Positions 33,212 through 46,471 of a stretch of DNA of 64,000 nt are shown here, in pieces. This stretch comes from Monomorium pharaonis (lineage: Eukaryota > Arthropoda > Insecta > Hymenoptera > Formicidae), in NCBI RefSeq assembly GCF_013373865.1, contig NC_050467.1, positions 7,401,237 through 7,465,236 on the forward strand, in the 5' to 3' direction. The position numbers and the translations under genes are program-made. Each line of letters begins with the position of its first letter. Positions within the stretch are counted from its first letter, which is position 1. The notes under the pieces were generated by a model. The model ran no database searches, had not been told where the DNA came from, and worked only from the letters and a program-made list of their open reading frames with translations.

Positions 33212-33347
33212 TCGCGAGTAAGCATCTGTACAAATAAGGGAGACATGAGAATTGTGTATGTTTGTGTTTGTCAAGGCATCCTAATAAAAAGCGCGAGTTT
33301 GTAAGTTGTGTGAATATAAAAGATATGTGTGTGTAAATAATTATATA

Positions 33348-33739
33348 CAGGATGTCCCAAAAACATAGAGGTCAACGCTCGTAAAAAGGAAAAGGGATCG
33401 AGATGAACATAAAAGTTCAAATTGTCTTGGGTTAGGTCTACTAATAATCGAAATATTAACGTATGGAATCTGCAAATAATCTAATTATTTCTATCGTAAT
33501 GTGAACAGTAACTTAATGAAAGGTATCATGCATCACGATAGATTTTTTCTTCCGTGTTATAGCTCGAGCGGATCGAGCTCTTTCTTGACGCGCTCTCATT
33601 TGCATAATTTGAAAAATTAATACCTCGATTATTGGTGGACCTAACCCAAGACAATATTGGACTTTTATGTTCATCTCGATCCTTTCTACTTTTTTTACGA
33701 GCGTTTGTAGTTGTAGCCACATATTTTAGGGACACCCTA
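33348..33739. mobile_element. Foldback MITE with GGGTGTCC termini, copy in unit 2
   Basis: This is the duplicate of the element at 16998-17390, with a few one-base differences. It lies at the edge of the indel-rich zone. Confidence 0.85.
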
Positions 33740-34647
33740 TATATATGTACATATACATATAAAATACACATACACATAAGTCAGAAAGTGACAAATTTTT
33801 AACAATATGTAACGATGGTAAAATTTGTAAAAGTAAATATATTATAGATTTAATGTCTAACAAATTGTTAAGAGGATGCTGATGACAAATCTGTTTTACT
33901 AGTCTGATTAAATGCGATATTTTTCAGACAAAGAATTTGAATCTTTTTGTGATTACACAGAATTCTTGATTGCACAATAAATCCTTTTCTATAGTTAAAA
34001 ACAGTGGCGTTAACAATTTTATGTGAAAAAAAAAGAGAAAATTATAGTTTGGATATCAACTTCTACGATTGAGTTGTAACAACATTTTGCTACACATAAA
34101 AGTTTTAGACTTGGTATGTAGAAACAAGTATACTCTTCTACCGAAATTATGAAAGGACAATACTGTGTTTTTAAAAATAATCTTAGAAGCTTAGTATAAG
34201 AGAAAACTTTATCTGAAAATTTATATATATGTGTGCGTGCGTTATCGGTGTTTATAGAAATATGTTGTTGTTTATTACTACATTGCAGACACACATAGGC
34301 TAATTTGGTCGATAAAATTAACGTTGTCAGCATCCTCTTAAATGTGATTCGTAGAATCGATGAACGACGGAATCCCTAAAATCAAGAATCATATGTGCAA
34401 ACGCATCTATAAACTTAAAGATCTACATGTACCATAGGCACCATTGTGAGAGATGGAGAAGAAATATACAATTTTTTAAATTTGAATATCATGTAGATCT
34501 GAAAATTTGGAATATATAAAAATAAAGAATTATATCATGTATACATCTTTGAAGAATTCAAGGATTAAGGCAACTATATGTTTCCTCCTACACTATACAA
34601 TGAGAAATTTTAAATTAATTAAATTTAGTTCAAATATATATGTTTAA

Positions 34648-35829
34648 TCCTTGTGTCCACAACCGGGTACAAATGTACCCACTTGACTAGTTTTTTCTAA
34701 AAATTTTTTATGTTTTTGTCAAAAATTTTTTAATCGCGCCCAAATCATCGCAATTTTATCATTTTACTATCAAAATATGCTTTTATTTTAATTTTTTTAA
34801 GCTAGAATTAAAAAGTATATTGCATTAAAGTTCACATACGCCTGGCTACAACCGGGTGATATTATAAAAAGAGAGAGTAGCCACCTCTAAGTACGCCGCT
34901 GGCTTGTATATCTTCCAATCATCTGATCTATTGTGTCGGCTCTAGCTTTGTATTTATGTAATAAAAAATGATTTCTGGTTTTTTCTTGGCGTCATCTGAC
35001 ATTACTTTATCGGAATACATAGTCGAAAGCAATATAATGGCTTTATTTTTTTTTCGGTACATAAGAACAAATGGTCACTTTTTCATGAAAACCGAATAAT
35101 GTTGAAAATTCTGCTTTAGTTTTGGAAGGAGCCTTGGCTTTTGATATATAAATTTGTTTTTCTTTAGAGTGCCAACAAGTTAAATTCCAAAATAATAGAT
35201 GCTTAGCTAGTGGCAAAGACGTGAAAAAATTGTCCATGCGGATATTTCTTTTAGATCCTTTATACAGCTGTACGAGTTCTTTGACAACTCTTTCTCCTTG
35301 GTTGCTTTCACGTGCCTCATCTACTTTATCCGTGTAAAACAAGCCTTTCAATGGATAAGAATTTTCGGTATTACAAATCCACTATATCTTTATTCCATAT
35401 TTAGCTGGCTTAGATGGAATGTATTTTGTAAATCTTGTTCTACCTAGGTAAGAATAAAATTGTTCATCTATAATCAAATTTTCCGTTGGCCTGTACATTT
35501 TTTTGTAAATTGAAGTTCAATATATCTCAAATATCTCGGGTAAGAGCAGTTTTATCTTCAATTAATCGTTATTGGCGTGTATTAAAGCCATCAAAACGTA
35601 CAATATTCCAAAAACAATTAATACTCATTAAAAGATTTTATGTGAGTAAGAGCGGACTATATACCTGAAAAATCTCAGCTCTTCTTGAATACATCGCAGA
35701 TGTCGAATATTATCCCACCAGAGCAAACTTTCCATGCTATGAAGCATTTACGGATGAAATTCCGACAGTGGGTACACGTGTACCTCGGTTATAGAATCAC
35801 GTAGGTAAATTTGGTCGTGGACACAAGAG
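34648..35829 (-). mobile_element. Decayed piggyBac-like element, unit 2 copy
   Basis: This is the duplicate of 18306-19492, with TTAA at 34644-34647 and 35830-35833. Its transposase fragment (35043-35351, 102 codons) reads through the position where unit 1 shifts frame. Confidence 0.83.
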
Positions 35830-36766
35830 TTAACTTAAATATAAATATACTTAATTTTAATTAAGTATATTACATTTAACTTAAATGCATAAAAGTTGGA
35901 ATTTCAATTAAATATATAAATACTTGTAAACTGTATATGTGAAAGGAAATTTAATCAAGTTGCAAAATTTAATAATTTAATAAAATAAAATTAATAGTTT
36001 AGAGTTAAACTACTAATAAATTTTTTCTCAGTGTATACATCTATAAAAAAAAAGGAAGAAAAGAATGATCTGTGACATTATACCTTGGAAATCATCATTA
36101 GAAAAACATTGTTCTCATAATATTTTGATTTGGCACTATTCTTATGTGTGCCATTACATAAACTTCTCCTGAGCGTTGTATCATCAAGCGCAAACATCAG
36201 GCACTCAGAGGCACCGGTTTTCCACTTAATTTCAGGAACGCAAATCGTATCGTCCATTAGGCATGCATGAATAATTCAATTATTTTGAAATATACAGTTA
36301 GGCTATTCATATAATTTTTTAAAAATTGCTAAATGTATAGGCAGATGTAATATTAGTTTTACAGTTAACAATAAAAATAAATATTCGTGCGTTTCAAAAT
36401 AAAAAAATATTATAGAATAAAAACCTCTGTAAAACAAAATAATCAAAAATTTGTGCAAACGAGATTCAACAGTCTAATAACTGTTATGATAATTCTGCAT
36501 TATATGTCTTATATCTCTATTTGAATTACATGACATTTTATCCATGAACCTCATCAATGGACGTTATATATATGCGTATATATAATGGACGTTATATATC
36601 AATCTGATGAAATAGAATTCTGTATTTGTGAATCGGCACTAGATAAAAAGACCCTGATATAAGACAGGTATATGAGTAGATAACTTTGAAAGAGGGGCAA
36701 ATTTAGAAAGAGAGAGATGGAGAGAGAAGATACGCCGTGATATGGAGTAGTCGATTAAGGCACAAT

Positions 36767-39700
36767 CTAACCAGGTAAAGGAGCTTCCTCGTAAAAGTCC
36801 AGCTCATCTTCAACTTCATGTTCGGGTCCCTTACTGTCGAGGGCGCGCAGCTCCGCGGTGGTGAAGAAGTGACTCATCTGAGCGCGTAACGGTATCATTA
36901 AGATGAGGAAGAAGGGTAGGGCCAGGGCGGCCCTTGTACTTTTAACTATCCACAATACGGCTAGGCACAGGATCTGTATGGAAGTGAAGATGTGCATCTT
37001 GTAGGTTTGCACGCGGCGTACGTAGTTCGCTGTACCGTGGTGCTTGACCGGCATGAAAAGAGCTTAACGCGGTCAAACAACTGCACGCCGTTTGTCGACG
37101 AGATGCCCATGTAGAGGAACACACCGAGAAGGACGGACATCGGTACTCGCCGCAGCAGAGGTGCCATCAGCACGCTTACGCCTATAAGTATGGCGACAAG
37201 GAGAGCGCTCACTCGTTGCTCTTTTACTTCGACGATGTGCGGCTTGTCACCAGGTGCGTGGGTGCGTGACATCACTGTCACGGCGGATACATGAGTGAGG
37301 GAACGCACTGACGCGGCGGAACACCAAGGTGCACCCATCAGCCCGCATCCCACGTTCATCAGGCAGACTACCACGATGTCCATATGATAGCCATTGCCCT
37401 TTCGCAGCTTACGTTCTTTTTTATCAATGATCAATCTGCAAAGCGAACGGTATGATTAGTCGGAAATACGGAACCATCTTTTTAATTCTAACTAGTTAAT
37501 CAAGAGATTCAACTAAATTTACTTACTCCGATATTTGAGTCTCCATAAACACTAGGATGTAAACTAGTAAGGCTGGCACCACACAAGCTAAAGCCATCCA
37601 AAGCGGTATAGGTTTCTCGAATCCAGCGGGAGACACGAACCAATTTCTACCGGGTATAGTTGGGGAAAGTCCTTCGGGAACTAGCAGCTTTTCCGTTTTT
37701 ACCATAAATAGATAGTCGATCAGAACGAAGACGATGATGCTAATAGGCACACCAAAATCTCCGAAGGCTCTACGAGCGCTACGGCCCAGATAGTGGCTGT
37801 TACGAAAGATCCTTAAGTAATAGGCACCCAGAAAGGTACCCAAACAAAGTATAGTACACATCAAAGCTGTATTGGGCTGATTAATCGACAATTCGGCCAT
37901 GTCGCGGCTCGGCACTAGTTCGCGAACGTTTTTCAAGCGCAAAATTTCTTCGGTCCCGTTCCATGGCGATCTGGTGACCTTCATTTCGGTAATATAAAGT
38001 GGATAAGTTGTCTCATTGAGGCCCGGCCCGAAGTTATACTCGTGAAGAAGAGGATTACGGACAAAATAGTTGTAAAGCTTGATGAACGTCTCAACGATGT
38101 AAAGAATAGAGATCAGTCCCGTGAAAATCTCCTCGGTGAAGCGCGTGAAAAGTCGCACGAGGACCGAACCTTCAACGGAAGCGATTGCCAGAGCAATGAT
38201 ACCCATCCAGGCGCCAACATACACTCGCACGGTGAGAAACTCGAGCTCGTTCGCCAAACAGAAGTTGTACAAGCTCTCGTCAAAGAGCAACAGCGGACCG
38301 GTCGTGCCGATAATCACCAACGGTTGAGTTGCAAATAGTGCCATTATCACGCCCGTCCACGAGCCGGAGACCAGAGTCTCGGAGATACCTATTACATTAT
38401 GCGTTTTGTCGCTCAAAAGGCCGCCGAAGGTGATAGCGGTACACAGTGCGGCGAAATACATGAAGATGGCCGCCGCGAGACAGGACGAGCTCAGGCCGTC
38501 CGTAAAATCAGATAAATAGAAAGGATAGCGACGTTTAATGTCATTGATGAGGCCGCCGAATGGTCGTCTGGTACGTCGCAACGGATCGTCATCGTCCTCA
38601 GGTGGCTTCTTTTCTTCCTCGCCGGCGAGAAGAGCTGTTACATAATACATTACATTATAGAGGATAATACATTTTAATAAAAAATAAGACCAGAACGAGA
38701 CTAATCATTTTCTATAGTTTTTTGGACGCTGAATACGATTTTCAAATTGCTCCTATACATTACAATTTTGAAGAATTGCAGTTGAAGTGACAGAGAAGCT
38801 ATTTCATACATTTTTATCAGATTATAATTACAATATGTGACATGCTAAAGAAGTTTTGCAATAAAAATTAAGTACGTTATTAGGACTTTCGACTCAAAAC
38901 AAATTTTTTGTCAAGGCTAATAAGATATTTATGATTGAAGATAGAGTCTATTCCGGAAAATCTTTGAGTTATAAATTATTTTAATGATTTATCTAATAAT
39001 AATTCAACAGCATATTTAATTTTAATTAAACTAAAACTTCGTAGTTTTATTAGAGATCTCTTGCATTTGCATGTCATATTTTGTAGTTATAATATAATAA
39101 AGTATGCGAAAATAGTTCTTTTTGCAACGTGTAAATTTCTTAAAATTAACAGATAAAAATTATTCTTAATATTGCTAGCCATAATAATCAAAACTCTTGA
39201 AAATTCAACTGGTAATTTTATTGAGAACTTTAAATAACCATCACATCATTTCGACTGTGGCTTTTTGTCAAATCTTATCCCCTTTTCAAGTGATATAACT
39301 TACTTACAAATTTATATTCATAAAATAAATCAGATCTGTGCCCGCGAGACCAAAGTTCGAACACTGAAATCAAGTAAAAGTTAAAACATAATTGTTTTAC
39401 TATGATTCATTAACGTTTCGTAAAAGATTTGTGTAATATAAGTTGTACCACTTGAAAAGAACCGAAAGCGACAGTTGAAACGTTGCGACGCGTATTTAAA
39501 GTTCTCAATAAAATTGCCAGTTGGTTCGATTACCAAGAATTCTGATTATTATAATAATATTTTATTCTTCTTCAGCGTTACAGCCAAGAAGGGGAGAATT
39601 CTGATTATTATTTTTAAAAATTGATATAATTGAATATTTTAGAAACTGAATTCGTTTTCAGCATTCAAAACACCACAGAAAATGACCAGTTTAATCTGAT

Positions 39701-40434
39701 ATTAGTTTTTTTAATTAAACTTTTTTGACGAATCGACTATTGTCAATTGAAGATGAGAAAACAAAATCGATAAGAACTGAAAAACAAATATTCAACTACT
39801 GAGACATTAATCAGATTTCAAAGTGCTTGAAAAAATTACCTTTCTTTACGGCTGCCTCACTTTGCACCGGTTTGCTCTTTTCTTCGAGCGCTTTCGCCTT
39901 CCGTTTTCTAATGGCCTCGCTTTTCGCCTTGAGTTCGTCAAATGGTAGCAGGGCCTGTCTCTCCCAGTCGCCAGGTGGCAGTACAATTGAATCGTCAAGG
40001 AACTCATTGATAGCTGAAAGTAACTCTCGCCTTTCGTTGGCTTTGTAAGCGATCTTGTGGAACGATGTGTTTGCCATCAGGGTAGAGATCGAACGGCCGA
40101 TCTCGTGATAGTCCAGATCTGCATTTCTCGGCCCCAACAAAGTAAACATGAATCTGACCGGTATCGTGACTTCCGTAATGGACGGCATATATACACCTTC
40201 GGCCAATCGTACAAAGGCAATCGTTGGCTGATCCAGAAAATCGACTGCGCCGACAAGTACGACTGTCGCCTCGGCACCGGCTGGAATTCTTTTGAGAATG
40301 TACTCGTTGTGGCCCTTCTTCAAATCCTCACTACTGCTCATGTATGTTAGCTCCTCTTTGATATCGACCACTGTGTGATTACTGTCGAGCGCTAGATTCG
40401 ATGACACAATCTTCGGCTTCGCGTCGTGCAGATT
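36767..40434 (-). pseudogene. Anion exchanger (AE2-like) exons E-G, right copy, frameshifted in the last exon
   Basis: Exons 40434-39840, 38634-37527 and 37435-36767 duplicate those of the left copy. E and F translate identically as far as compared. In G, a run of five A (near 20723-20727 in unit 1) is four A at about 37055-37058. This shifts the frame after DRVKLF and stops the protein near 36961, removing roughly the last 130 residues with the final membrane segments and acidic tail. As this copy is nearest the 5' exons, normal splicing would use it first. A one-base homopolymer loss is a typical long-read error, so the break may not be real. Confidence 0.8.
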
Positions 40435-42758
40435 CTGTCGGATATATTAAAATTTTAACAGAACAATCAGAGAACTTTTGAATTTTGCCGAAGAGAGACT
40501 ATGAGAGACAGATCTTTGGTAAGAAAATTTAATCGATCGTTTCTTAATATCTTGAAACTAGAATAACTTATGTCATTAAACAATTGAAACTAAGACTAAA
40601 TCAAGTTTATTAATTGATACAAAGATTATATATTTCTTGACAAAAAAAATGTCTACTAAAAAACACAGATCTAAAGTCCCGTCGATCTTTAAAATCTTTG
40701 TAAAAAACCATACAATTTTTCTAAAATCATTTTAAAAGGTGAAGTTTCTAATTTCACCTCCTTAAGTTGATTTTCTTCGAAATACTTTTACACACAGCAA
40801 ATAAGATAGAAGATTGAAAAAGATCTAGTTTGTGTGTAGCTTTTTTATAAAGAACATAAATAGTAAAAATAATAATTTCTTTGCGAACATAATTTGCTTT
40901 TCATAAAAATTTAAATAACTTACAGAATTTTTAACTTTTTGAATAAGACATCTGTTTATCTAATTTCATGATATTGTTCAATTTACAAAAAAATTTTTAT
41001 AATAATAATAAAATAATGAATTCCCCCGCAAAAATGCAAGCTGAACGATATTTTGTTACAGTTAAGTTTATTTAGAATTAAGCAAAATAAAAATATACTA
41101 TAACAAATAAGTTATATAATTGCTTTTTAGCTTAAGTATTTTATGATTACAAAAAAAAATTATTCGAAGTGAATATCTCGCAAAAAGTACAAATAGAGGT
41201 GTGCAAATGTCCGAATTCGAATTTAGATCGAATCAGAATTTATTTTTTATTTATTTTCAAATTCGAATAATTGAGAATTATCGATGATTTGATTGCGAAT
41301 CGACCGTCTATTTATTGTTTCATTTATATCTTCCGAGCGATCAATCTTGTATCGGTATATGTCAATTCTTATATCTGATTGTTTGTCAATTTTTAAAACT
41401 TTCTACCATTTCTAATCTGATAAACTATTCAAAAATTTCTGTATACGATAAATAATTATCTTTGTATATTTGTTTTCAACATTTCATAAATTTGTATCGT
41501 AATTTCATGGAATTTGAAACAAGATCTGAAAAAATGGATTTATTATAGTTTTTTAATATAAAATATGCTAAAGTATTTTTTTATCATTTCAATTCAAAGA
41601 TTGTAATTTTTACATTTACTTTTTACTTATATAGAGAAGACCGGGGCCACCCTAAGATTTTTAGGTCATATCTCGTTTAAAATAAAATAAATTGCAATAA
41701 ATAAAGTACCATTGGATAGCTTATTTGTGGTAGCCGATAGCTCGGCGCAACTTTTTATAAAATAATTGGCGGTATAGTACCTATTAGTTCTGAAATATAA
41801 TAAAAATGCTGATCTCTTTAAAATCTCGGGTAACTCTGACTACCCGGTGTACATTCGACCTCTGATCGAAGTAAACCCGATCCCCTATTAATTTTTATTA
41901 TTTAACTCTAATTTTTCAAATTATTTCATTATTTTAGGGTTTTTTTTTACGTAAAATGAGAATCAAGCTTATTTGTGGTACAAAACTTAATCTTTATTCA
42001 AACTTTTAAATTCCAGCACAATTAACAAAATAGAAAAAATTAACAAAAACATTAAGAAATTAAATATATTTAGTTAACAAATACAAAAAATAAACATGTG
42101 GCAGAACAATAATTTTTCAAGGATATAATTGTTGAAATGTAGAAGAATATAAAACAAAAAATTATTCTTTATCTGTATCTTCATCTTTTTTGCGGTAATC
42201 AACAGCTGCACTGAAAAAAAAATCGAGTAGAACAAACCAATTAAGCCTCCGAATTGAGCAAATTTAGTTAAGTTAACTACAATCGAATCAAATATATTAG
42301 ATAAAAATTTAGTCTGTTCAACAATCTAAGGTAAAAGTTTCAACTAAAAATTTAGTTAAAAGTAAAAGGTTAATACAACTAAAATGTAGTTATATAAACA
42401 TTATAGATATCCTTTCAACTACGATAAAAGTTGATATAACTGCGTTAAATTGATCGATTACTATTCCAGAGTTAAAATTACTCATCCCTAGTAGCACAAA
42501 ACATTGGCGCAATATTGAGAAGTAATGTAAAGACAATATTCCCAATATTGGTCCAATATTGTAAAGTAGACAGTTCACCTTATTTATCCAATTTGTCTAA
42601 ACAGTAATATTGGTTCAATATTGATTCAACATTAGGCCAATGTTGAATCAATTAATTTTTTATATTGGACATTAATTACATTCTAATTTGGAACCAATAT
42701 TTTATGACCAATATTCGCGTTGCATTGGGAAAAACATTGGCCAATACATTCCCAAAAT

Positions 42759-45700
42759 ATGACGCTGAAACTGGCCGCCCGTCGAACGATGCCAGGGGCG
42801 TAGCGGAGGCGCAATTGGGGGTTCCTTCTTCGCGCTCTCCTTGTAAATTTCGCTCACGACGGATATACTTCATTTTGGTTTCTGATATTGTTAGCAACCT
42901 CTACAAAAAATCCCGCCCTCCTCTGACCCCCGCCGAGATATATAAATGGGAGGAAATTGCCCCAAAACACGTAAAAATCCAATTTTTTTAGTTCTTTTAC
43001 TTAAAATACCTTTTGTGCCACGACGGATGCACTTGATTTTGGTTTGTGATATTGCTGGCAACCTCTACAAAAAATCCCGCCCTCCTCTGACCCCGCCGGG
43101 ATATATAAATGGGGGAAATTGCCCCAAAACACGTAAAAATCCCATTTTTTTAGTTCTTTTACTTAAAATACCTTTTGTGCCACGACGGATGCACTTGATT
43201 TTGGTTTCTGATATTGCTGTCAACCTCTACAAAAAATCCCGCCCTCCTCTGACCCCGCCAGGATAGTTAAATTAGGAAAAATTGCCCCAAAACACCTCTA
43301 AATTCTATTTTCGTAGTTCTGATAACTAAAATACCTTTTGTGCCACGACGGATGCACTTGATTTTGGTTTGTGATATTGCTGGCAACCTCTACAAAAAAT
43401 CCCGCCCTCCTCTGACCCCGCCAGGATAGTTAAATTAGGAAAAATTGCCCCAAAACACCTCTAAATTCTATTTTCGTAGTTCTGATAACTAAAATACCTT
43501 TTGTGCCACGACGGATGTACTTGATTTTGGTTTGTGATATTGCTGGCAACCTCTACAAAAAATCCCGCCCTCCTCTGACCCCGCCGAGATATATAAATGG
43601 GAGGAAATTGCCCCAAAACGCGTAAAAATCCAATTTTTTTAGTTCTTTTACTTAAAATACCTTTTGTGCCACGACGGATGCACTTGATTTTGGTTTCTGA
43701 TATTGCTGGCAACCTCTACAAAAAATCCCGCCCTTCTCTGACCCCGCCAGGATATATAAATGGGGGGAAATTGCCTCAAAACACGTAAAAATCCAATTTT
43801 TTTTAGTTCTTTTACTTAAAATACCTTTTGTGCCGCGACGAATGCACTTGATTTTGGTTTCTGATATTGCTGGCAACCTCTACAAAAAATCCCGCCCTCC
43901 TCTGACCCCGCCAGGATAGTTAAATTAGGAAAAATTGCCCCAAAACACCTCTAAATTCAATTTTCGTAGTTCTGATAACTAAAATACCTTTTGTGCCACG
44001 ACGGATGCACTTGATTTTGGTTTGTGATATTACTGGCAACCTCTACAAAAAATCCCGCCCTCCTCTGACCCCGCCGAGATATATAAATGGGAGGAAATTG
44101 CCCCAAAACACGTAAAAATCCAATTTTTTTAGTTCTTTTACTTAAAATACCGTTTGTGCCACGACGGATGCATTTGATTTTGGTTTGTGATATTGCTGGC
44201 AACCTCTACAAAAAATCCCGCCCTCCTCTGACCCCGCCAGGATAGTTAAATTAGGAAAAATTGCCCCAAAACACCTCTAAATTCTATTTTCGTAGTTCTG
44301 ATAACTAAAATACCTTTTGTGCCACGACGGATGTACTTGATTTTGGTTTGTGATATTGCTGGCAACCTCTACAAAAAATCCCGCCCTCCTCTGACCCCCG
44401 CCGAGATATATAAATGGGAGGAAATTGCCCCAAAACGCGTAAAAATCCAATTTTTTTAGTTCTTTTACTTAAAATACCTTTTGTGCCACGACGGATGCAC
44501 TTGATTTTGGTTTCTGATATTGCTGGCAACCTCTACAAAAAATCCCGCCCTTCTCTGACCCCGCCAGGATATATAAATGGGGGGAAATTGCCCCAAAACA
44601 CGTAAAAATCCAATTTTTTTAGTTCTTTTACTTAAAATACCTTTTGTGCCGCGACGAATGCACTTGATTTTGGTTTCTGATATTGCTGGCAACCTCTACA
44701 AAAAATCCCGCCCTCCTCTGACCCCGCCAGGATAGTTAAATTAGGAAAAATTGCCCCAAAACACCTCTAAATTCAATTTTCGTAGTTCTGATAACTAAAA
44801 TACCTTTTGTGCCACGACGGATGCACTTGATTTTGGTTTGTGATATTACTGGCAACCTCTACAAAAAATCCCGCCCTCCTCTGACCCCGCCGAGATATAT
44901 AAATGGGAGGAAATTGCCCCAAAACACGTAAAAATCCAATTTTTTTAGTTCTTTTACTTAAAATACCGTTTGTGCCACGACGGATGCATTTGATTTTGGT
45001 TTGTGATATTGCTGGCAACCTCTACAAAAATCCCGCCCTCCTCTGACCCCGCCGAGATATATAAATGGGAGGAAATTGCCCCAAAACACGTAAAAATCCA
45101 ATTTTTTTAGTTCTTTTACTTAAAATACCGTTTGTGCCACGACGGATGCATTTGATTTTGGTTTGTGATATTGCTGGCAACCTCTACAAAAAATCCCGCC
45201 CTCCTCTGACCCCACCGGGATATATAAATGGGGGGAAATTGCCCCAAAACACGTAAAAATCCAATTTTTTTGGTTCTTTTACTACATAATAGCTTATCTC
45301 GCAACAAACTCACTCTATCCCAGTAACATGATCTATGCGCTATAAAACTTGCGAGATCATGTGAAGATCTTTTAAAGACAAACTTTTTACTCGTGAAGCG
45401 GTAAAATATGATACAAATAAATCAGGGTTTTGATAAAACGAGTCTTGCTGTTGACACATTTCATGATTTGTCGTTATTTCGTCTTTCAAACTGGTGTATC
45501 GATTTTATTTGGAACGTTCATACATTAATAGTGATATGAATGATCTGTAGGTGCAGAATATTTCTTTTCTTACAAGGCCTTCATAATATTTATTTTCGAC
45601 TTTATGTTGAGGAACAAATTTCAGATTTATGGAGTATAGTATACGAATGTAACATGGATTTTCTTATATTTAAATTATCGAAAAAAAATGTAGTTACTGA

Positions 45701-46415
45701 AAGGTCATACAAAAGAATTATTTTCCGATATTCATCAGTAACTTATTTTAATTAATCTGGATGGATATATCGAAAACACTTCCGCATCTCGGCAATTCAA
45801 ACCCGGTAATTCTGGTGAGTATGTATATATTAATTCGTCATACAGGAATGATATATCGGTAAAACTCATTAGTCATATATTACATCCGAAAACGTACTAT
45901 TTAAAAACACGCCAATAAAATTGCCTCGTCTTGTAAAAAACATTTTGTACAAATATTCGTAAATTTCCCTACATACGAAAATGACTGCGCAATCTGACTT
46001 GGACCTGTTTTGGATTCCAATTCCCTCCGAATTTTTCGGAGGTGTTTTGGGTCAATATTCCACCACTTAACTATCCTGGCAGGGTCAGAGGAGGGCGGGA
46101 TTTTTTGTAGAGGTTGCCAGCAATATCAGAAACCAAAATCAAGTGCATTCGTCGCGGCACAAAAGGTATTTTAAGTAAAAGAACTAAAAAAATTGGATTT
46201 TTACGTGTTTTGGGGCAATTTCCTCCCATTTATATATCTCGGCGGGGTCAGAGGAGGGCGGGATTTTTTGTAGAGGTTGCTAACAATATCAGAAACCAAA
46301 ATGAAGTATATCCGTCGTGAGCGAAATTTACAAGGAGAGCGCGAAGAAGGAACCCCCAATTGCGCCTCCGCTACGCCCCTGGCATCGTTCGACGGGCGGC
46401 CAGTTTCAGCGTCAT
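42759..46415. mobile_element. Foldback element A, unit 2 copy
   Basis: Same element as at 26430-30084, with TCCCAAAAT at 42750-42758 and 46416-46424. The satellite arm (about 42890-45290) has the same length as in unit 1 but a different order of unit variants near its start. Confidence 0.85.
42890..45290. repeat. 163-bp tandem satellite with ~816-bp higher-order period (unit 2)
   Basis: Same satellite as in unit 1, with higher-order spacing again about 816 bp (43957 and 44773). The third block here is a GATAGTTAAATTAGG type, whereas unit 1 has a GATATATAAATGGG type, so the two arrays are not base-for-base copies. Confidence 0.88.
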
Positions 46416-46471
46416 TCCCAAAATAACCAATGTTTAGTCAATATTAGCCAATGTACTGCCAATGTATTGTG

